From the NCBI RefSeq assembly GCF_002902725.1, contig NZ_PPRT01000040.1, positions 1 through 35,952 on the forward strand: 35,952 nucleotides of DNA, written 5' to 3'. Origin of the DNA: Staphylococcus caprae. Lineage in GTDB: Bacteria > Bacillota > Bacilli > Staphylococcales > Staphylococcaceae. The position numbers and the translations under genes are program-made. Under the pieces are notes generated by a model that saw nothing but the letters and a program-made list of their open reading frames with translations, was not told the origin of the DNA and did not search any database. Below are positions 19,285-27,866 of this stretch, piece by piece; the first letter of the stretch is position 1; each line of letters opens with the position of its first letter.

Positions 19285-19847
19285 TTAAGATAGCGATTTT
19301 TGCTTCTGGTTCTGGTAGTAACTTTGAAAATATTGTAAATCGTGTGCAAAAAGGGGATTTACCTGGTATTGAAGTCACGGCGCTATATACGGACAAAGCG
19401 GGTGTAAAGTGCATTGAACGTGCTGAAAAATTAAATATTCCAGTCCACATCAATCAACCGAAAGATTTTATATCTAAATCATCATATGAACAACACTTAC
19501 TAAAACTGTTATCCAACGAAGGGGTTCAATGGATTGTTTTAGCAGGATATATGAGATTGGTCGGTGAAGATTTACTTCATGCATATGAAGGACGTATGTT
19601 AAATATACATCCTTCACTATTGCCTAAATATAAGGGGTTAGATGCAATAGGACAAGCATATGAAAGAGGAGATAAAGTGACAGGTTCAACTGTACACTTT
19701 GTTGATAGTGGCATGGATACGGGAGAAATTATTGAACAACAACAATGTGATATTAAACCGGACGACACAAAAGAAGATTTAGAAGAGAGAGTCAAAAATT
19801 TAGAATATGAACTTTATCCAAGAGTTATCGCTAAAATCATTAAATAG
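19281..19847 (+). CDS. purN: phosphoribosylglycinamide formyltransferase
   Basis: 188 aa. It transfers formyl from 10-formyl-THF to GAR. Catalytic Asn108, His110 (LNIHPSLLP) and Asp146 (DSGMDTG) match E. coli PurN 106/108/144 with an offset of two. The phosphate loop is ASGSGSN (8-14). GTG start with GGGGGT upstream, coupled to purM by a 4-nt overlap. Its formyl donor is made by FolD, encoded at the other end of the operon. Confidence 0.96.
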   Translation: MIKIAIFASGSGSNFENIVNRVQKGDLPGIEVTALYTDKAGVKCIERAEKLNIPVHINQPKDFISKSSYEQHLLKLLSNEGVQWIVLAGYMRLVGEDLLHAYEGRMLNIHPSLLPKYKGLDAIGQAYERGDKVTGSTVHFVDSGMDTGEIIEQQQCDIKPDDTKEDLEERVKNLEYELYPRVIAKIIK

Positions 19848-19863
19848 AGGAGTATCTTAAACA

Positions 19864-21342
19864 ATGAAAAAAGCTATTTTAAGTGTTTCTAACAAAAGTG
19901 GAATTGTAGAATTCGCCAAATCATTAACTCAATTAGATTATGAATTATATTCTACTGGGGGTACAAAACGAGCTTTAGAAGAAGCAGGTGTTACTGTTAA
20001 ATCAGTATCTGAGCTAACACAATTTCCTGAAATTATGGATGGACGAGTTAAAACATTGCATCCAGCGGTACATGGTGGCATTTTAGCTGATCGTGACAAA
20101 GAAGAACACCTTAATCAATTAAGAGAACAACATATTGATCTCATTGATATGGTTGTTGTTAATCTCTATCCTTTTCAAAAGACTGTGGAAAACCCTGATG
20201 TTACTGAAGAAGATGCAATAGAAAACATTGATATCGGTGGACCAACAATGTTGCGTGCAGCTGCGAAAAACTTCAAACATGTGACGACAATTGTACATCC
20301 ATCTGATTACAACGAAGTCATTGATAGAATTAAGAATGATCAATTAGATGAAACATTTAGAAAAAATTTAATGGTTAAAGTATTTGAACATACAAATCAA
20401 TATGATCAAGCGATTGTGAGTTTCTTTAAAGGGGATAAAGAAACACTAAGATATGGAGAGAATCCACAACAATCAGCATATTTTGTAAGAACGTCAGATA
20501 GTAAACATACTATTGCTGGAGCAAAGCAATTACATGGTAAACAACTAAGCTTCAATAACATTAAAGATGCGGATGCAGCGCTTAGTTTAGTGAAGAAATT
20601 TGATGAACCTACTGCAGTGGCTGTCAAACATATGAACCCTTGTGGTGTAGGTGTTGGTCAAACAATTGAAGAAGCATTTAAACACGCATATGATGCGGAT
20701 AATCAGTCAATCTTTGGTGGAATTATTGCGTTGAATCGTACAGTTGATACTAAACTCGCAGAGACGCTTCATTCAATCTTTTTAGAAGTGGTTATCGCGC
20801 CTAAATTTACTGAAGAAGCACTTGAAATTTTAACTCAAAAGAAAAATATTCGTTTATTAGAAATTGATATGACAATTGATAATGCTGAACAAGAATTTGT
20901 TTCAGTATCTGGTGGTTATTTAGTACAAGATAAAGATAATAAGGATGTTTCTCGTGAAGAAATGACTGTTGCAACTAATGTACAACCGACTGAAGCACAA
21001 TGGGATGCGATGCTATTAGGTTGGAAAGTTGTAAGCTCTGTGAAGAGTAATGCAGTTATTTTAAGTAATCATAAACAAACGGTGGGTATCGGTGCTGGAC
21101 AAATGAATCGCGTCGGTTCAGCTAAAATTGCTATTGAAAGAGCCATTGAAATTAATGATAATGTAGCACTTGTTTCTGACGGATTCTTCCCAATGGGAGA
21201 CACGGTAGAATATGCTGCTGAACATGGTATTAAAGCAATTATTCAACCTGGTGGTTCTATTAAAGATCAAGATTCAATTGATATGGCTAATAAGTACGGT
21301 ATCACGATGGTAATGACTGGTATGCGTCACTTTAAACACTAA
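19864..21342 (+). CDS. purH: bifunctional AICAR formyltransferase / IMP cyclohydrolase
   Basis: 492 aa, last two steps to IMP. The N-terminal IMP cyclohydrolase domain contains RVKTLHP (61-67) and [12 protein letters not shown] (125-136). The C-terminal transformylase domain carries Lys255-His256 in KHMNPCG. Start 16 nt after purN with GAGGAG as RBS. A 27-nt gap leads to purD. Confidence 0.97.
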   Translation: MKKAILSVSNKSGIVEFAKSLTQLDYELYSTGGTKRALEEAGVTVKSVSELTQFPEIMDGRVKTLHPAVHGGILADRDKEEHLNQLREQHIDLIDMVVVNLYPFQKTVENPDVTEEDAIENIDIGGPTMLRAAAKNFKHVTTIVHPSDYNEVIDRIKNDQLDETFRKNLMVKVFEHTNQYDQAIVSFFKGDKETLRYGENPQQSAYFVRTSDSKHTIAGAKQLHGKQLSFNNIKDADAALSLVKKFDEPTAVAVKHMNPCGVGVGQTIEEAFKHAYDADNQSIFGGIIALNRTVDTKLAETLHSIFLEVVIAPKFTEEALEILTQKKNIRLLEIDMTIDNAEQEFVSVSGGYLVQDKDNKDVSREEMTVATNVQPTEAQWDAMLLGWKVVSSVKSNAVILSNHKQTVGIGAGQMNRVGSAKIAIERAIEINDNVALVSDGFFPMGDTVEYAAEHGIKAIIQPGGSIKDQDSIDMANKYGITMVMTGMRHFKH

Positions 21343-21369
21343 GTTTCACTTATAGAAAGGGGTCAACTG

Positions 21370-22608
21370 ATGAAAGTATTAATTATAGGAGCTGGCGGTC
21401 GTGAACATGCACTCGCTTCAAAGATTCATCAATCTGCTATTGTAGATAAGGTTTATGCCATTCCCGGAAATGAAGCAATGGTGAACGTTGCGGAAATTCA
21501 TAACGAGATTGCAGAATCTGATCAACAAGCTATAGTTCATTTCGCTAAACAAACTCATATTGATTGGGTTGTTATCGGTCCTGAACAACCTTTAATCGAT
21601 GGTTTAGCAGATTTACTTAGAAATGAAGGAATTAAAGTTTTCGGTCCAGGTCAAGCGGCTGCACAAATAGAAGGTTCTAAACTCTTTGCCAAACAGTTAA
21701 TGGAAAAGTATTCCATTCCTACTGCAGACTATAAAGAAGTATCGAATCGTAAAGATGCACTTGCTTATGTAGAAACGTGTGAGTTACCTGTTGTCATCAA
21801 AAAAGACGGCTTAGCAGCTGGTAAAGGTGTAATCATTGCTCATACTAAAGATGAAGCAATTGATGGCGTTAAAGCGGTATATCCTGAAGAACAAGGCCAA
21901 GTTGTGTTTGAAAGCTTCTTAGAGGGTGAGGAATTCTCTCTCATGACTTTCGTGAATGGAGATTATGCAGTGCCATTTGATTGTATTGCACAAGACCATA
22001 AGCGTGCGTATGACAATGACGAAGGTCCTAACACTGGTGGTATGGGTGCGTATTGCCCAGTTCCTCACATCAATGATGAAGTACTTCAACAAACAAATGC
22101 GCGTATCGCTCAGCCTATCGCACGTGCGATGTCACAAGAAGGTTATCACTTTTTTGGTTTACTCTATATCGGAGCCATTTTAACTAAAGAAGGACCTAAA
22201 GTGATAGAGTTTAATGCTCGATTTGGTGATCCAGAAGCACAAGTATTATTAACGCGTATGGAAAGTGATTTAATGCAACATATTGTAGATTTAGACGAAC
22301 GTCAGCCTATTGACTTTAAGTGGAAAGATGAAGCGGTAGTAGGTGTAATGTTAGCGTCTAAAGGTTATCCAGGTGCCTATGACAAAGGTCATGAAGTAAG
22401 TGGATTCGACTTAGACTCACGTTATTTTGTGAGTGGTTTAAAGAAAGACGGTGATCTTTACGTCAACTCTGGTGGACGTGTGATTTTAGCTATCGGTGAA
22501 GGTATAACAGTTAAGGATGCGCAAACCGCTGCTTATGACAATGCCAAAAAAATAAAAAGCGATAATCTTTTCTATCGTAGTGATATTGGAGATAAAGCGA
22601 TTAAATAA
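21370..22608 (+). CDS. purD: phosphoribosylamine-glycine ligase (GAR synthetase)
   Basis: 412-aa ATP-grasp ligase joining phosphoribosylamine to glycine. N-terminal GAGGREHAL (8-16), the ATP-grasp lysine region [14 protein letters not shown] (about 140-153), NTGGMGAY (about 221-228) and metal-binding [11 protein letters not shown] (about 282-292) are present. RBS AAAGGGG precedes the ATG. Last gene of the operon; purA and purB are not in the window. Confidence 0.97.
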   Translation: MKVLIIGAGGREHALASKIHQSAIVDKVYAIPGNEAMVNVAEIHNEIAESDQQAIVHFAKQTHIDWVVIGPEQPLIDGLADLLRNEGIKVFGPGQAAAQIEGSKLFAKQLMEKYSIPTADYKEVSNRKDALAYVETCELPVVIKKDGLAAGKGVIIAHTKDEAIDGVKAVYPEEQGQVVFESFLEGEEFSLMTFVNGDYAVPFDCIAQDHKRAYDNDEGPNTGGMGAYCPVPHINDEVLQQTNARIAQPIARAMSQEGYHFFGLLYIGAILTKEGPKVIEFNARFGDPEAQVLLTRMESDLMQHIVDLDERQPIDFKWKDEAVVGVMLASKGYPGAYDKGHEVSGFDLDSRYFVSGLKKDGDLYVNSGGRVILAIGEGITVKDAQTAAYDNAKKIKSDNLFYRSDIGDKAIK

Positions 22609-22634
22609 AGAATGAAGATTGACTCAAAAATAAT

Positions 22635-22674
22635 AGCTCTAAGATGCATTTCGTTGAAGAAACATCTTAGAGCT
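22635..22674. repeat. 40-bp inverted-repeat element (copy 2) acting as bidirectional terminator
   Basis: A perfect 15-bp stem (22632-22646 with 22663-22677) has the same ends as the 100-bp element at 10141-10240: AGCTCTAAGATG-ATTTC on the left and TTGAAGAAA-TCTTAGAGCT on the right, with the central ~60 bp missing. It stands between convergent purD and ykoC. The flank is T-rich on the minus strand (TTATTTTT), so it most convincingly terminates ykoEDC. No clear target duplication is visible. Confidence 0.7.
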
Positions 22675-22785
22675 ATTGTTATATCATTTACTACTTGTAT
22701 GAGTATGAAGCAACGAGCTTCGTTTATTGATAAAAGCAGATTATCTCACTTCAAAAGGAATATTCTATTTGAAGGATACGTTTGT

Positions 22786-23592
22786 TTATCCTAATTTTCC
22801 AAAACGAACATCATGAATATCAGTTAATGGTACATAACTAGATAATAAGAATGATAATCCAATAATGACTAATAGACAGAGTATAAATACTAAATCTTTA
22901 TATGAAAAAGGTGTCTGATAATAATATGTTCTTGGTCCATCTTTGAATCCTTTAGATTCCATTGCGACTGAAAGTTGATGTGCACGTCTAATATTTTGAC
23001 TTAATAATGGGATAACTAAATGATTTAAACGTTTGATGCCTTTATAATTTGAAGCATCAATCATTTGATATCGCATTTTTAATGAACGACGCAATTGAAT
23101 CAGTGAACTAATGATTAATGGAACCATTCTAATTGCTGCCATAAAGGCATATGCGATTTTTGGTTTTACTTTCAAATGTTGCATTAAACTGTAGAAAATC
23201 ATGACGATTTGAGAGGTTAATGCTATGAGAATACCAAACATTGAAACAGTAATCGTTCTTAGAGATAAATGTAAACCTCTTACAATACTTTCTTCACTGA
23301 TTTGAATGATGCCGAATTTCACTAACATATGTTCACCATCACCATATAAAATCATAAATAATGAAGAAAGTAGGGCGAATAGGGCGGTTACTAATATAAA
23401 GATACCTGTAATTTTAAATTCAGTGCCGTTAAATAGAAGTAAGAAAATAAACATCAGTATAACGATATAAATCATAAAATCAAAATTATGAATAAATATA
23501 ATAAAGAAAAAAAGTGCAACTCCTAATATTAATTTAGTAATTATATTTACATCGTCTACGAAGGTGTGGTGTTTTTTCCATCTTTCAAACAT
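22786..23592 (-). CDS. ykoC: ECF transporter transmembrane (T) component, YkoC/CbiQ family
   Basis: 268-aa EcfT-type membrane protein that couples the two ATPase domains to the substrate-binding YkoE. Five or six hydrophobic segments lie between about 20 and 130 and near the C-terminus. The cytoplasmic coupling region contains RRSLKMRYQ and the MESKGF motif (about 190-205) typical of EcfT. I start at ATG 23592, preceded by AAGGTGA and overlapping ykoD by 8 nt. The alternative TTG at 23607 lacks an RBS. Last gene of the thiamine-regulated operon. Confidence 0.85.
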   Translation of the reverse strand: MFERWKKHHTFVDDVNIITKLILGVALFFFIIFIHNFDFMIYIVILMFIFLLLFNGTEFKITGIFILVTALFALLSSLFMILYGDGEHMLVKFGIIQISEESIVRGLHLSLRTITVSMFGILIALTSQIVMIFYSLMQHLKVKPKIAYAFMAAIRMVPLIISSLIQLRRSLKMRYQMIDASNYKGIKRLNHLVIPLLSQNIRRAHQLSVAMESKGFKDGPRTYYYQTPFSYKDLVFILCLLVIIGLSFLLSSYVPLTDIHDVRFGKLG

Positions 23593-24988
23593 TGCGTTCA
23601 CCTTCAATCTCTATAAGTTTACCATCTTCTACATGTAATCGACGCGTTGGGTAACGATGTATAATCTCTGGATCATGTGTCACCATTATAATTGTTTGAC
23701 CTTGTTTCACCCGTTCTTGGAAAAGTTTAATAAGTTGAAATGTATTATGACTATCCAGTCCAAATGTAGGCTCATCCAATAATACAATATCTGCTTTAGA
23801 ACTTAGGGCGGTAGCAACACTTAGACGTCGTTTTTGTCCAGTTGATATTTCAAAAGGATGTTGGTTTTGAACCTTATCCAAATGAAGTAACTCGAGTAAT
23901 TGCATCGTTTCTTGTTTAGCATTTTCAGAATCTAAATGGTTGTAGTGGATATGAACCTCATCATATACAGAATTAGTAATAAATTGTAACTCTGGGTTCT
24001 GATATACAAGATACATATGTTGTGCTGCGTGTTTAATCTTCTTCAATTCTTTATTGTCGTAAGTCATTAGACCTATATATTTGATTAATTGTAGCATGGA
24101 TTCTAATAATGAAGTTTTACCTGCACCATTTTTGCCGGTAATAGTTAACCATTCTCCGGAGCCAAATTTAAATTCATCAACGGAAAATAATGTTTTCTTA
24201 CCACGAATGATTGCGCCATGTTCAAATTTAAATAACGCTTTATTAGACATAGGAGCAAGTGGCACAGGGCGAGGGGCATTATCCCAAGCTTTTGGGTGCC
24301 AAACGCCATATTCAGTTAATAAATGTTCATAGTGATTAAGAATATGGTCAGGGGTATCATCTGCAATAATTTGTCCTTCATAATTCATTAGAAGAACGCG
24401 ATCCACATGTTGCCAGATATGTTTAACTTTATGTTCAACAATTAATACCGTTTGATTGTCCCATAACTCAATTAATTTCTTCCATAAATCTTCAGTCGCT
24501 TTGACATCTAACATAGCAGTGGGTTCGTCTAGAAATAATGTTTCAGCTTTTTGCAATATCGTTTCTACAATGGCTAATTTTTGCTTCATACCACCACTTA
24601 AATGATTAATATAAGTTTGATCGGTCACTTTTAAATCAACTGATTCAAGCGCGTGTTTAATTTCCTTGTCCATCTCACTGCGAGGGACTTGTCTGTTTTC
24701 AAGAACGAAAGCCAGTTCTTCATACACTTTTGGCATACAGAATTGTGTATCAGGATCTTGAAAAATAACACCACTTTGGCGGTCAATTTCTAATTCATCA
24801 TATTTCATAGGAAGCTCAATCAAATTAGGAACAATGCCGCTAAGTACATTAAGCAACGTGCTTTTACCCGATCCAGATGGACCGAGTAAAAGCACTTTTT
24901 CTTTATCATTAATTTTAATATTTAAGTTATCAAATATTTTTCTATCCCCGTTTGGATATTTCAAACGTAAGTTTTTTACTTTTAACAA
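23585..24988 (-). CDS. ykoD: ECF transporter ATPase with two fused ABC domains, YkoD-type
   Basis: 467 aa. Two nucleotide-binding domains are in tandem. NBD1: Walker A GPSGSGKST (36-44), signature LSGG (130-133), Walker B LFLDE (151-155). NBD2: Walker A GKNGAGKT (285-292), atypical signature STGQ (382-385), Walker B LLDE (403-406), switch His in VTHDP. It energises uptake of the YkoE ligand. The start codon is TTG (24986-24988) with AAGGGGA 8 nt upstream; no better ATG exists nearby. It begins 13 nt after the ykoE stop. Confidence 0.9.
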   Translation of the reverse strand: MLKVKNLRLKYPNGDRKIFDNLNIKINDKEKVLLLGPSGSGKSTLLNVLSGIVPNLIELPMKYDELEIDRQSGVIFQDPDTQFCMPKVYEELAFVLENRQVPRSEMDKEIKHALESVDLKVTDQTYINHLSGGMKQKLAIVETILQKAETLFLDEPTAMLDVKATEDLWKKLIELWDNQTVLIVEHKVKHIWQHVDRVLLMNYEGQIIADDTPDHILNHYEHLLTEYGVWHPKAWDNAPRPVPLAPMSNKALFKFEHGAIIRGKKTLFSVDEFKFGSGEWLTITGKNGAGKTSLLESMLQLIKYIGLMTYDNKELKKIKHAAQHMYLVYQNPELQFITNSVYDEVHIHYNHLDSENAKQETMQLLELLHLDKVQNQHPFEISTGQKRRLSVATALSSKADIVLLDEPTFGLDSHNTFQLIKLFQERVKQGQTIIMVTHDPEIIHRYPTRRLHVEDGKLIEIEGERNV

Positions 24989-25001
24989 TTAAAAAATCCC
25001 C

Positions 25002-25577
25002 TTATAGGTTGTCGTAGTCATTTTGAGAAGCTGGTCTAAAGAGTTTGGTTACTCCCGTCTTATCGAGTGCTTTAACAATCCAATAAGAAATTAATCCTGT
25101 AATCACAATACCACTAATTGCTCGGAACAGAATAAATAGGAATAAGTTCCATCCAGCAACTTCATTTAAATAACCGTAGAAGTAATCGACAGGGAAAGTT
25201 GCGATGGCAGTCACAAAACCGGCAAGCATTGCTACTGCTGCTGAGCGTGACTGATATTTAAAGATTGCAAATACGATTTCACACGCTAAACCTTGAAGTA
25301 AAGCGTAAATAATCGTTGGTATATCAAATTTACCCATAACGATTGTTTCCCCAGCGCCAGCTGCTAACTCTGCTAATATAGCTATCCCTGGTTTAGGAAT
25401 AATGAGGTAACACACAACAGCTGCCATAAACCATACGCCGTATGTAAGCTGTTCTAGATGAATACCTGCAACTTGAACAATGTTGTAGAAGAACCACCAT
25501 AAGTTATAAATGATAGCAAAGACTACAGAAATCAATACTGTTACAAGTATTTCTGATAGTTTTAAACCTTTTGACAT
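25002..25577 (-). CDS. ykoE: ECF transporter substrate-binding (S) component for thiamine precursor (HMP)
   Basis: 191-aa membrane protein with five or six predicted helices and the conserved WWFFYNIVQVAG / PKPGIAILAELAAGAGE stretches of the YkoE family. That family takes up hydroxymethylpyrimidine or related thiamine compounds in Bacillus. ATG 25577 has AGGAGG 7 nt upstream. The longer frame from 25604 starts inside the riboswitch terminator and is not used. It sits directly under a TPP riboswitch, which independently supports a thiamine role. A ykoF homologue is absent. Confidence 0.9.
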   Translation of the reverse strand: MSKGLKLSEILVTVLISVVFAIIYNLWWFFYNIVQVAGIHLEQLTYGVWFMAAVVCYLIIPKPGIAILAELAAGAGETIVMGKFDIPTIIYALLQGLACEIVFAIFKYQSRSAAVAMLAGFVTAIATFPVDYFYGYLNEVAGWNLFLFILFRAISGIVITGLISYWIVKALDKTGVTKLFRPASQNDYDNL

Positions 25578-25589
25578 TACTTTTCCTCC

Positions 25590-25627
25590 TAAAAAAACGC
25601 ACAACCCTCCCTAGGAAAGTTGTGCGT
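25590..25627 (-). terminator. riboswitch-controlled intrinsic terminator before ykoE
   Basis: ACGCACAAC at 25597-25605 pairs with GTTGTGCGT at 25619-25627, and the minus-strand stem is followed by seven T. Its loop-side bases overlap the antiterminator partner at 25612-25620. Confidence 0.88.
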
Positions 25628-25677
25628 CAGAAAATATATCTAAATGTTTCAAGTTCATTAGATTCTATAGTTAACAA

Positions 25678-25766
25678 CACTTTCCTACGCTAGTATCTAG
25701 CTAGATCAGGTTCAAAGGGTTTGAGGATAAACCTCATCTCAGTATAAATACATACACCCCTAGTGC
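25678..25766 (-). promoter_or_regulatory. TPP (thi-box) riboswitch aptamer controlling ykoEDC
   Basis: On the minus strand the conserved THI elements appear in order: AGGGGTG, CTGAGATGAGG, CCTCAAACCC, TTGAACCTGATCTAGCTAGA (variable P4 region), TACTAGCGTAGGAAAG. P1 can form from GCACT and AGTGT. The 3' segment TAGGAAAGT (25678-25686) is exactly complementary to ACTTTCCTA in the terminator (25612-25620). This gives the classic design: without TPP the antiterminator forms and transcription continues; with TPP, P1 holds the strand and the terminator forms. An OFF switch is therefore inferred. Confidence 0.95.
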
Positions 25767-25789
25767 GTTCGTATATTTAATTTAACTTT

Positions 25790-25818
25790 AATGTATGATT
25801 TTTCTAAAGTATTGTCAA
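25790..25818 (-). promoter_or_regulatory. sigma-A promoter of the TPP riboswitch / ykoEDC operon
   Basis: Minus strand consensus TTGACA (25813-25818), 17-bp spacer, TACATT (25790-25795). Initiation would fall about 15-20 nt before the aptamer. Confidence 0.7.
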
Positions 25819-25886
25819 GATAGTTTTGTCATTTAAAATATAGTTTAAATATTTTTTAGAATAAAATGAATTGAATCAATAAAAGC

Positions 25887-26100
25887 GTATAGGTATAGAA
25901 ATATCATTTAGCAAAATGAATTGCGTTCTTCCATACCCAACTTGCGTTGTTTGCAAAATATTCTTGAAAAAGAAATTCTCCATGTTGAGGCCCACGGGCA
26001 AGGAGGGCTATGATAGAAGGAACTTACTATAAGCGCATTCCGACTCAAGCCTGTACGTTTACATGAAAGAGGCTGAGATATGAAATGATATCCCAGCCTC
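25887..26100 (-). repeat. STAR-type repeat module, copy A
   Basis: On the minus strand it comprises: a terminator-like hairpin GAGGCTGGGATAT...ATATCTCAGCCTC (26069-26100); a spacer with TGCGCTTATA; CCTTGCC; a degenerate STAR core GTGGGCCTCAACATGGAGAA; a small hairpin; GCAAGTTGGG (ends 25936); then a weak second stem to 25887. It matches copy B (31798-32020) element by element, roughly two thirds identical by eye. The leading hairpin probably terminates the 44-codon gene at 26118. No gene is visible in 25819-26117. Confidence 0.75.
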
Positions 26101-26117
26101 GTAATGATATATTGTTA

Positions 26118-26252
26118 TTAGTCTAACGTATCTTGAACATCTTTTTTGGTTTGTTCTGTATCATTAGATTTTTCTTCGTTTTGTTCTTTTAGCTTTTCTT
26201 CTGCTTCTTTTGCTTTTTCAGCTGATTTCTTTTCAAATTCTTCTTTTCCCAT
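26118..26252 (-). CDS. small highly charged protein of unknown function
   Basis: 44 codons: MGKEEFEKKSAEKAKEAEEK as the first 20 residues, then a Lys/Glu/Gln/Asn-rich tail ending in DTLD. There is no hydrophobic segment and no Cys, Trp or Tyr. Ala/Glu/Lys heptad-like content suggests one long helix or disorder. The RBS-like AAGGGGTGG lies 8 nt before the ATG. TATATA about 20 nt upstream could be a -10. The codon pattern and the downstream terminator hairpin support a real gene. It diverges from the membrane-protein gene at 26408. I recognise no function. Confidence 0.6.
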   Translation of the reverse strand: MGKEEFEKKSAEKAKEAEEKLKEQNEEKSNDTEQTKKDVQDTLD

Positions 26253-26407
26253 AATAATTTCCACCCCTTATATAGGAATTATTGTTTACACATTACATTT
26301 ACCCCGTTATCCTATTAATAAACCTTTGTAGGTCTCTAGACGTATTTATGGTTAATTTAAAGACAATTAGAAAATCTTCATATATAATAACGTTTGAGGT
26401 GAACAGT

Positions 26408-27703
26408 ATGTCTTTTCTTAAGAAACACACCGAGATCATATTTAGCTATATTATCGGTATCGTTTCACTTTTCACAGGTCTCATCATTCTCATAAATCTA
26501 CCATTAATTAAGCAGTTTAATGGTGATAAAAAAGTTAATACACATGTACATAATGTATGGGAATTTCTTAATGCATTCTTCAGTGAAATTATTAAAGTGA
26601 TGAGTAGGTTTATAGGTAGTTTCCCAATTATAAGTGCCATTATCATTATTTTATTTGGTATCTTAGTCATGTTATTAGGTCATACTTTATTTAGAACAAT
26701 TAAATATGACTATGACATTTCTATTTTCTTTTTAGTTGTTGGTATTTTGTATTTCATCATTACATTATTATTAATGACTCAAGTATATGGTTTCTTCGCA
26801 ATTGTATTTATCATACCGTTCATCGTACATATTGGTTACATTGTTTATAAAGATGAATTAAACAAACATAATCATAAAAATCATTTTATGTGGATTATTG
26901 TAACGTATGGTATCAGTTATTTAATTACGCAAATAGCTTTATATGGACGTATTGATTCTAACGAAATTGAATCCATCGATATTTTAAGTGTGAATGCCTT
27001 CTTCATTATTATGTGGTTGTTAGGACAAATGTCTATTTGGAATTTCTTATTCTTAAGACGTTCATTACCATTAACGAAAGAAGAACTCGGTGAGGAAGAA
27101 CCAGAACTTTCTAGAACGAATAAAGGAAATGTATCTAATCAAACTAAAGTTCATTTTAAACAACTACAAGATAAGACAACAGAATATGCACGCAAGACGA
27201 GAAGAAGTGTAGATTTAGATAAAATTAGAGCTAAAAGGGATAAATTCAAAGAGAAAGTTAAAAATATTGTCGATATTCAAGAGGATGATATTCCTAATTG
27301 GATGAGAAAGCCAAAATGGATTAAACCTATGTATGTTCAGTTGTTATGTGGCGTAGTTATTTTATTCTTTACTTTCTTAGAATTTAATAACCGCAACTCA
27401 CTGTTCTTATCAGGAGAGTGGGAGTTATCACAAACACAATACGTTGTAGAATGGGTAACGCTTATTTTATTACTCTTCATAGTCATCATCTATATTGCTA
27501 CGACTTTAACTTACTATCTAAGAGGTAAATTTTATTATTTACAACTCTTTATGGGTAGTATATTGTTCTTTAAATTCTTAACTGAATTTATCAACATCAT
27601 GATTCACGGTTTATTACTATCAATCTTTATTACGCCTATTTTATTACTCATGTTAATTGCGATTATTGTCGCTTATTCATTACAATTACGTGAGAAGCCG
27701 TAA
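26408..27703 (+). CDS. multi-pass membrane protein of unknown function
   Basis: 431 aa from ATG 26408, which has GAGGTG 6 nt upstream; the longer frame from 26282 has no RBS. About six transmembrane helices occupy residues 10-215. A strongly charged loop (about 216-308) is rich in Lys/Arg/Glu and includes the segment DKIRAKRDKFKEKVKN. About four more helices fill 312-431. No transporter or enzyme motif is visible. An integral-membrane scaffold or transporter-like role cannot be told apart from sequence alone. It is monocistronic, ending in a strong terminator. Confidence 0.8.
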   Translation: MSFLKKHTEIIFSYIIGIVSLFTGLIILINLPLIKQFNGDKKVNTHVHNVWEFLNAFFSEIIKVMSRFIGSFPIISAIIIILFGILVMLLGHTLFRTIKYDYDISIFFLVVGILYFIITLLLMTQVYGFFAIVFIIPFIVHIGYIVYKDELNKHNHKNHFMWIIVTYGISYLITQIALYGRIDSNEIESIDILSVNAFFIIMWLLGQMSIWNFLFLRRSLPLTKEELGEEEPELSRTNKGNVSNQTKVHFKQLQDKTTEYARKTRRSVDLDKIRAKRDKFKEKVKNIVDIQEDDIPNWMRKPKWIKPMYVQLLCGVVILFFTFLEFNNRNSLFLSGEWELSQTQYVVEWVTLILLLFIVIIYIATTLTYYLRGKFYYLQLFMGSILFFKFLTEFINIMIHGLLLSIFITPILLLMLIAIIVAYSLQLREKP

Positions 27704-27717
27704 GTGAATGATTGATC

Positions 27718-27758
27718 AAAGCCATTGTTATTGATATTTCAATGACAGTGGCTTTTTT
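27718..27758 (+). terminator. rho-independent terminator after the membrane protein gene
   Basis: AAAGCCATTGTTATTGA pairs with TCAATGACAGTGGCTTT (17 bp with two G-U) and is followed by six T. Confidence 0.9.
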
Positions 27759-27866
27759 ACGTATTATTAGATTCTATTATTTGTTAAAATGATTTTTGAA
27801 ATTGAACTTACGATTTTTTGAAAATAAAAGATAGAAACTGAAATAAATAGAAAGAGAGGTTTAATG

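Noticed and set aside
14102..20627. Several antisense frames of 60-78 codons inside pur genes
   Set aside because: Shadows of strongly recognised genes without RBS or plausible composition.
22612..22794. 60-codon open frame after purD
   Set aside because: Spans the inverted repeat, has no RBS, and the composition is not protein-like.
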